From the NCBI GenBank assembly GCA_001970955.1, contig MPUH01000123.1, positions 1 to 64,000 of the forward strand: a stretch of DNA of 64,000 nucleotides, read 5' to 3'. Below the pieces are notes generated by a model, which had not been told where the DNA came from, made no database searches, and saw only the letters and a program-made list of their open reading frames with translations. Origin of the DNA: Stentor coeruleus (taxonomy: Eukaryota > Ciliophora > Heterotrichea > Heterotrichida > Stentoridae). Made by a program: the position numbers and the translations under genes. Position 1 is the first letter of the stretch, and every line of letters starts with the position of its first letter. Shown in pieces: positions 60,039-64,000 of this stretch.

Positions 60039-60137
60039 AATTCTCTAAATATTATATAATCATAGCATATTTATAGCATTTCAGAATGTGTTTCACTATA
60101 CTAATCATTCAAAATTTGTTATTAAAAAAATAAATCT

Positions 60138-60578
60138 TCAATGCTCATCATCTTCATGAATTTTTCGAAGGACTAAAGCTTGCTCTTTAGTTACAAACCT
60201 TCCTTTCACTCTTAGTCTTCCTTCAGCTACTTTTTTCCTACAGTTATAATTGATTTTCTTGCTCCAAACCCGATTTTTTTTCTTTTCTCTGTATTTTTTA
60301 AGTTTAATTTGCCTTTCTTCATAAGTTAGAGTCCCAATACGTACTGAAGAATCCTGGGATTTTTGTTTATTAGTAGAGGCTGGTTTTTGAATGGGTTTGT
60401 TTATGACACTTTTTGGTTCGTCTTGATCATCGGAAAGATGAGGACTTAAAGTACCGATGTTACATATAGGATAAATATTGTCATCTAATGGATTTAGCAT
60501 AGTGAATGAATATTTTCTTTCTGATTTTTCAAGAAGTTCTTCGATTTCACTAACTTCAAATAGGTCCCAATATTCCAT
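60138..60578 (-). CDS. CCT-motif protein
   Basis: A 146-residue protein with a CCT motif (CONSTANS/CO-like/TOC1) at about residues 85-128: RQIKLKKYREKKKNRVWSKK, then INYNCRKKVAEGRLRVKGRF. All the hallmark Arg/Lys/Tyr positions are kept. In plants this motif binds DNA with NF-Y subunits. The rest is acidic N-terminal sequence and a Lys/Ser linker. There is no B-box or receiver domain. It is probably a nuclear DNA-binding factor; its role in ciliates is unknown. It ends in TGA. Confidence 0.93.
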   Translation of the reverse strand: MEYWDLFEVSEIEELLEKSERKYSFTMLNPLDDNIYPICNIGTLSPHLSDDQDEPKSVINKPIQKPASTNKQKSQDSSVRIGTLTYEERQIKLKKYREKKKNRVWSKKINYNCRKKVAEGRLRVKGRFVTKEQALVLRKIHEDDEH

Positions 60579-61242
60579 TATATTCCCAATATATGTTTAT
60601 ATTTATGATAATTTTAGTTCTTAATGAGGATTTATAAAAAAAATTGGGTAGTTTGAATAAAAAGTGTTTTTTAAAGTAGATTACAGTAAAATTTAATGAT
60701 ATTAATGCNTTTTTTAAAGTAGATTACAGTAAAATTTAATGATATTAATGCTTGTAGTAAATATATTATACTTGATAAATTTTTCAACACAATTGGTTAT
60801 AAGATTTATGGTTTTTGTTGGGTTTATTAAAGTGTATATAAATATATTGTAATATATAATAAAAACATATAAAAATTAAACTTTTATTCATTTGTATCAT
60901 ATGATTGTAAATTATTAGTTCTAAACTAGTTGATTTATATATTTGGATTTATTATTTTTATATTTTCCAAACTACTAAAATACTCATGATTTTATTAAGA
61001 AATTTTATGTTTTTAACTTCCTATAATATTCTTTGCTGAAAATATAATAATCACAAGATATTTTTGACTAATTTTAAAAATAACCACTTATTCTTGTGTA
61101 TTTCTAGTAAATGTTTTTATATATTAACCCTTATAATATAAAGAATTTTAAACTTATAGATTCAGTTTATTATCAATTTTAAATAAAATTCAAACATCAA
61201 ATTTTAACTACAATACATTATCAAACCATAGCATATCTAATT
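60579..61242. other. non-coding spacer with contig junction
   Basis: AT-rich. It includes the duplicated block around the N at 60709 and, from about 61150, a C-leaning stretch downstream of the minus-strand phosphatase gene. No gene seen. Confidence 0.5.
60667..60751. repeat. 42-bp direct repeat flanking an N
   Basis: Bases 60667-60708 and 60710-60751 are identical and separated only by the N at 60709. Same signature as the other N positions. Confidence 0.9.
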
Positions 61243-62349
61243 TTAATCTTTTTCAGTATCCAGCATTCCTATACTTTCAGGATCTTGTGAGGAGTTTTCA
61301 GATGGTTTGATTCCTTTACCAATAGACCAAAGAAGAGGTACACCTCCGCAACACATAAAACCTTGCAAATAAGTTAAAGTAACAGTCATAAACACTTTAA
61401 CTGAAAGGGCTCCATAATCAATAATCATCAAATAATAAAACCCTTCATAAGCTCCAAAAACAACAATAAACCTAATCACCCTCTCCCAAATCCTTAATGT
61501 ATTATCTTTCAAACGCATATAATCCGAGTACCAATATGCTGACACAGCTCCAAGCCAAAAAAACACAGTAAAACTTCCAAACAAACTATCCACCTTAGCA
61601 TCTTCCCCATTAATCCTATCACACTCTTTGTCAATATTATCACTCCATATATCTTCCCAATAAACATCTCTATACGCATACAATAAAACAGCTACTAACA
61701 CAACAATAAAACAAAATGCAACAACCGATATAAATCCCCAAATTTTCTTTGTCATTTCTATATAAAAACTTAAATATTCCAAATAAGATATAGCAATATA
61801 AAGAATATATCCACCAATAAGCATACCAAGAATAACTTGTGAATATGTATGATAACCTCCATACATCCTATAATGTAAAACTAAAACATCAAAAATAACA
61901 ACTGGAATATAGTATAAAAAACTATTATTTGTTCTATAAACTGCATATGGGAATATAGAAACTACCATCATAGAATGTCCACTTGGGTCACCAAAACTAT
62001 TTGAACATGAAAAAATTCTAACATCGCTATCAAACCAATATGGTCTTGGGTATCCAATAGAGACTTTCATAAAACTTTCAATCACATTAATGATTGTATG
62101 GATAAATACCAACTCTAAACCTATTAAATAATTGTATTCCAGCATTATAGACATTATCGTTAAAGTTGCTAAAGGATATGATAAATATTCTGTCACCCAT
62201 ACAAGGAAATCTTGGAATCCATTTGATGAATCTTGAAGTTTTATACAATAATCACTCCCTGAATCTAGCCAAATATCAAGGGTTAAAGCAATTTCAATTA
62301 CTGCAATAAGGGTTATTAAAAGAAATATAACAATTTTTTCAGCTACCAT
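61243..62349 (-). CDS. PAP2-superfamily membrane phosphatase
   Basis: A 368-residue protein with about eight membrane helices and the PAP2 motifs: K95xxxxxxR102P, PSGH (122-125), and YR161xxxxxH167xxxQ171. The first motif, the PSGH and the Arg/His of the third are intact. The last Asp of motif three is Gln171 and the Ser before Arg is Tyr. The topology resembles glucose-6-phosphatase or a lipid-phosphate phosphatase. Substrate is uncertain. The start codon is 10 bp from that of TRIAP1 on the other strand. Confidence 0.83.
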   Translation of the reverse strand: MVAEKIVIFLLITLIAVIEIALTLDIWLDSGSDYCIKLQDSSNGFQDFLVWVTEYLSYPLATLTIMSIMLEYNYLIGLELVFIHTIINVIESFMKVSIGYPRPYWFDSDVRIFSCSNSFGDPSGHSMMVVSIFPYAVYRTNNSFLYYIPVVIFDVLVLHYRMYGGYHTYSQVILGMLIGGYILYIAISYLEYLSFYIEMTKKIWGFISVVAFCFIVVLVAVLLYAYRDVYWEDIWSDNIDKECDRINGEDAKVDSLFGSFTVFFWLGAVSAYWYSDYMRLKDNTLRIWERVIRFIVVFGAYEGFYYLMIIDYGALSVKVFMTVTLTYLQGFMCCGGVPLLWSIGKGIKPSENSSQDPESIGMLDTEKD

Positions 62350-62359
62350 TATATTATAA

Positions 62360-62572
62360 ATGGAAGAAGAAGTTTGTAAAACTCTTAGGGAATATTATGA
62401 TGAATGCTTTCAGGTATGGCTTGATACTGATTATTTTACTGGGAAGATTAAAGGATTTATAGTTCCATGTGAGGATGCGCTTAATAATTATTATGATTGT
62501 TTGAAAAATAATTCACATAAAACTCCTTATCTTGGGAGTTTAAAGAAATATAAGAGAGAGCTTGGTAATTAG
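62360..62572 (+). CDS. TRIAP1: TRIAP1/MDM35-like twin CX9C protein
   Basis: A 70-residue protein with two exact C-x9-C pairs (CKTLREYYDEC and CEDALNNYYDC). The text between them (FQVWLDTDYFTGKIKG) matches TRIAP1/Mdm35, which reads QCFNRWFxEKFLKG at this position. It acts in the mitochondrial intermembrane space, where it partners PRELI/Ups proteins to move phosphatidic acid. The size agrees with the family. The start is only 10 bp from the divergent PAP2 gene. Confidence 0.9.
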   Translation: MEEEVCKTLREYYDECFQVWLDTDYFTGKIKGFIVPCEDALNNYYDCLKNNSHKTPYLGSLKKYKRELGN

Positions 62573-63484
62573 ATAAAAAAAATACTTTAGGATGTGTGTA
62601 TAGAAAATATTTATGTAAATGATTTTAAAATTATCTAAATTAGAGGATTTTTTTTAAAGAATTTTGTAAGAAATTTTATGTTTGGATTAAAAATAAAATA
62701 GTTTTTTTTGGTTTTTTTTTTTATGGTTTAGGAGATGATGTAGTTTTAAAGTTTGTGTATTAAAAGACTTTTTTGTGCATTTAAGGTTTAGTGAAATTGT
62801 GTATTAATGAAAATAGAGAATTTTTAGAGAAAAGGTTGAGGGTATTGAATGTTTTATAGTTTTAAAACTAATTAGATTTCGACGGATTTTTGTTTGTTTC
62901 ATTGGGATATGGCAGAAAATTACAATGGTATGTATCTTAATGTTAAGTATAAACTAATTGGTTTAAAAATATTTTTAGCTAAAATGAATTAAAAACCAAA
63001 ATTTACCACAAACTCATATAAAATAATTAATACTATCCCTGGTTAATACCCAATATTTCTTTCGCTAATAATTTTTTTTTCTCCTTTCTTTCTCTTCTAC
63101 CTCATCTTCCTTCTAAAAATATTCTAAATCCTTTTTCTCTATCATTTTCTATGTTATTCTATTACTATCTCCTTTTTCTATAATCTCTTTCTAATATTAT
63201 TTTTTATCATCAAACCTATAAATAACACATTCTCAAATTAATTTACTTTCTTATTTTTTTTTTAAGTTCTAATCTAATATCCCACAGTCCATTAATTCCA
63301 ATGACATTTTCAATATTTCCTTTAAGTTCATTGCAAATAATAAAATCATAGTCTATATTTAAAATACCCTAATATAAAAGCCCATATAAATACTCAAAAG
63401 TATAAAAAAATCTGTCAAGGGATTTACATTTTCTGATGAATAATATGTTATTACCTCTTTAACTAAGCGCATACAAATTATAAA
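62573..63484. other. non-coding spacer
   Basis: About 910 bp. G/T-rich on the plus strand to about 62950 (3' flank of TRIAP1), then clearly C/T-rich with almost no G from 63000 to 63260, upstream of the last gene. No frame or RNA gene is seen. Confidence 0.5.
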
Positions 63485-64000
63485 ATGGATTTTGCCAAGA
63501 AATCCAAGCTTAACTTATTAAACTCGCATATAAAGCAAATCCTACTCAAGGTTATTTACTATTGGAAAGGGACTTGTGGAGCGAGGAATGATGTGCGAAA
63601 AGTGAAAAAAGTGGAAAAAGTGAACAGAACCACAGCAAGAAAAAAGACGGACAATCCAATGCGTTTTTCTATAAATTACCGTAGAGAAACCAACGAGGAC
63701 TTTATAGACGATGATTTTCTCAAATCATGCTTAAGTAAAGCTTCTGTGACCTTAACTAGGTCTACTCAAAACTCAAAGCAATCTACTACACTTTTTGATG
63801 AAATAAAAGCTTCACTTAAAACTAAAGCACAGAATAACAACTTAAAAGAGACTCCTGAAGATGTTTTTGAAGAATACAATTCTTCGAAAATTCAACCAGA
63901 AAATGTTAGTAATGATCCTTTAAATGCTAGCCGAGTATTAAAAAATCATTTTTCAATAAATGTTTTACAAAAGCAAATTAATCGAGTAATTCATCGTAGA
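63485..64000 (+). CDS. unknown protein, 3' end outside window
   Basis: An open frame of 172 codons starts at the ATG at 63485 and runs off the window end without a stop. The N-terminus has a short hydrophobic/aromatic helix, LNSHIKQILLKVIYYWKG, followed by a Lys/Arg/Thr-rich stretch. A Ser/Thr/Asn/Lys-rich region with acidic patches (NEDFIDDDF) comes next. No domain was recognised. The strong C-rich upstream flank and protein-like composition support a real gene. The helix faintly recalls centrin-binding SFI1 repeats, but this is not claimed. Confidence 0.7.
   Translation, partial: MDFAKKSKLNLLNSHIKQILLKVIYYWKGTCGARNDVRKVKKVEKVNRTTARKKTDNPMRFSINYRRETNEDFIDDDFLKSCLSKASVTLTRSTQNSKQSTTLFDEIKASLKTKAQNNNLKETPEDVFEEYNSSKIQPENVSNDPLNASRVLKNHFSINVLQKQINRVIHRR

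Overview
The window looks like macronuclear DNA of a heterotrich ciliate close to Stentor. It is very AT-rich and gene-dense, with more than 35 protein genes on both strands and mostly short spacers. Long reading frames run without internal stops, and TAA, TAG and TGA all end genes, for example TGA directly after the prenylated Cys-Cys of a Rab, so the standard code applies. Seven introns were placed by continuing a conserved protein or an open frame across a break. Six are 15 nt and one is 16 nt; all start GTAA, end AG, and have an A six bases from the 3' end. Tiny introns of this kind are a known heterotrich trait. Cilia-related genes (TTLL3-type tubulin glycylase, CIMIP2/FAM166-like and CFAP97-like proteins) and a P4-ATPase/guanylyl cyclase fusion also point to a ciliate.

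Layout, left to right. 1-2.3 kb: repeats and decayed coding scraps. 2.3-9.8 kb: ATPase-cyclase giant and ORC2. 9.8-15.1 kb: sparse, with a CFAP97-like gene, a decayed frame and a coiled-coil gene. 15.1-21.1 kb: seven-helix TOM1/THH1-like protein, UBL5, a Rab21-like GTPase, a small two-intron gene, a double-FHA protein, an unknown gene and a calmodulin-like protein. 21.4-29 kb: tubulin glycylase, a secreted PSI-domain protein, a cAMP-receptor-type GPCR, a His-rich protein, CIMIP2-like and ankyrin proteins. 29-38.2 kb: RBR ubiquitin ligase, two abutting genes (one split by an assembly fault), a pseudokinase, an unknown gene, ATG7 and MCU. 38.5-42.4 kb: a large repetitive glycoprotein. 43.3-49.4 kb: TGS1, a secretory coiled-coil protein, PABP and an amino-acid decarboxylase. 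49.7-53.7 kb: a frame-broken LRR gene, PLAC8 and a THOC1-like protein. 54.5-60.6 kb: ML-domain protein, mitochondrial IF-2, tRNA-Arg, QTRT2, a CCCH/AlbA fusion and a CCT-motif protein. 61.2-64 kb: PAP2-type phosphatase, TRIAP1/MDM35 and a gene cut by the window end.

There is no operon logic, but the set covers cyclic-nucleotide and Ca2+ signalling, RNA processing (UBL5, TGS1, PABP, THOC1, QTRT2, tRNA), cilia, mitochondria (MCU, IF-2, TRIAP1) and ubiquitin-like pathways (ATG7, RBR, UBL5). Two window-wide patterns stand out. Flanks tend to be C-rich and G-poor upstream, and G-rich and C-poor downstream, on the coding strand. All four N positions sit between near-identical direct repeats, which looks like unmerged contig ends.
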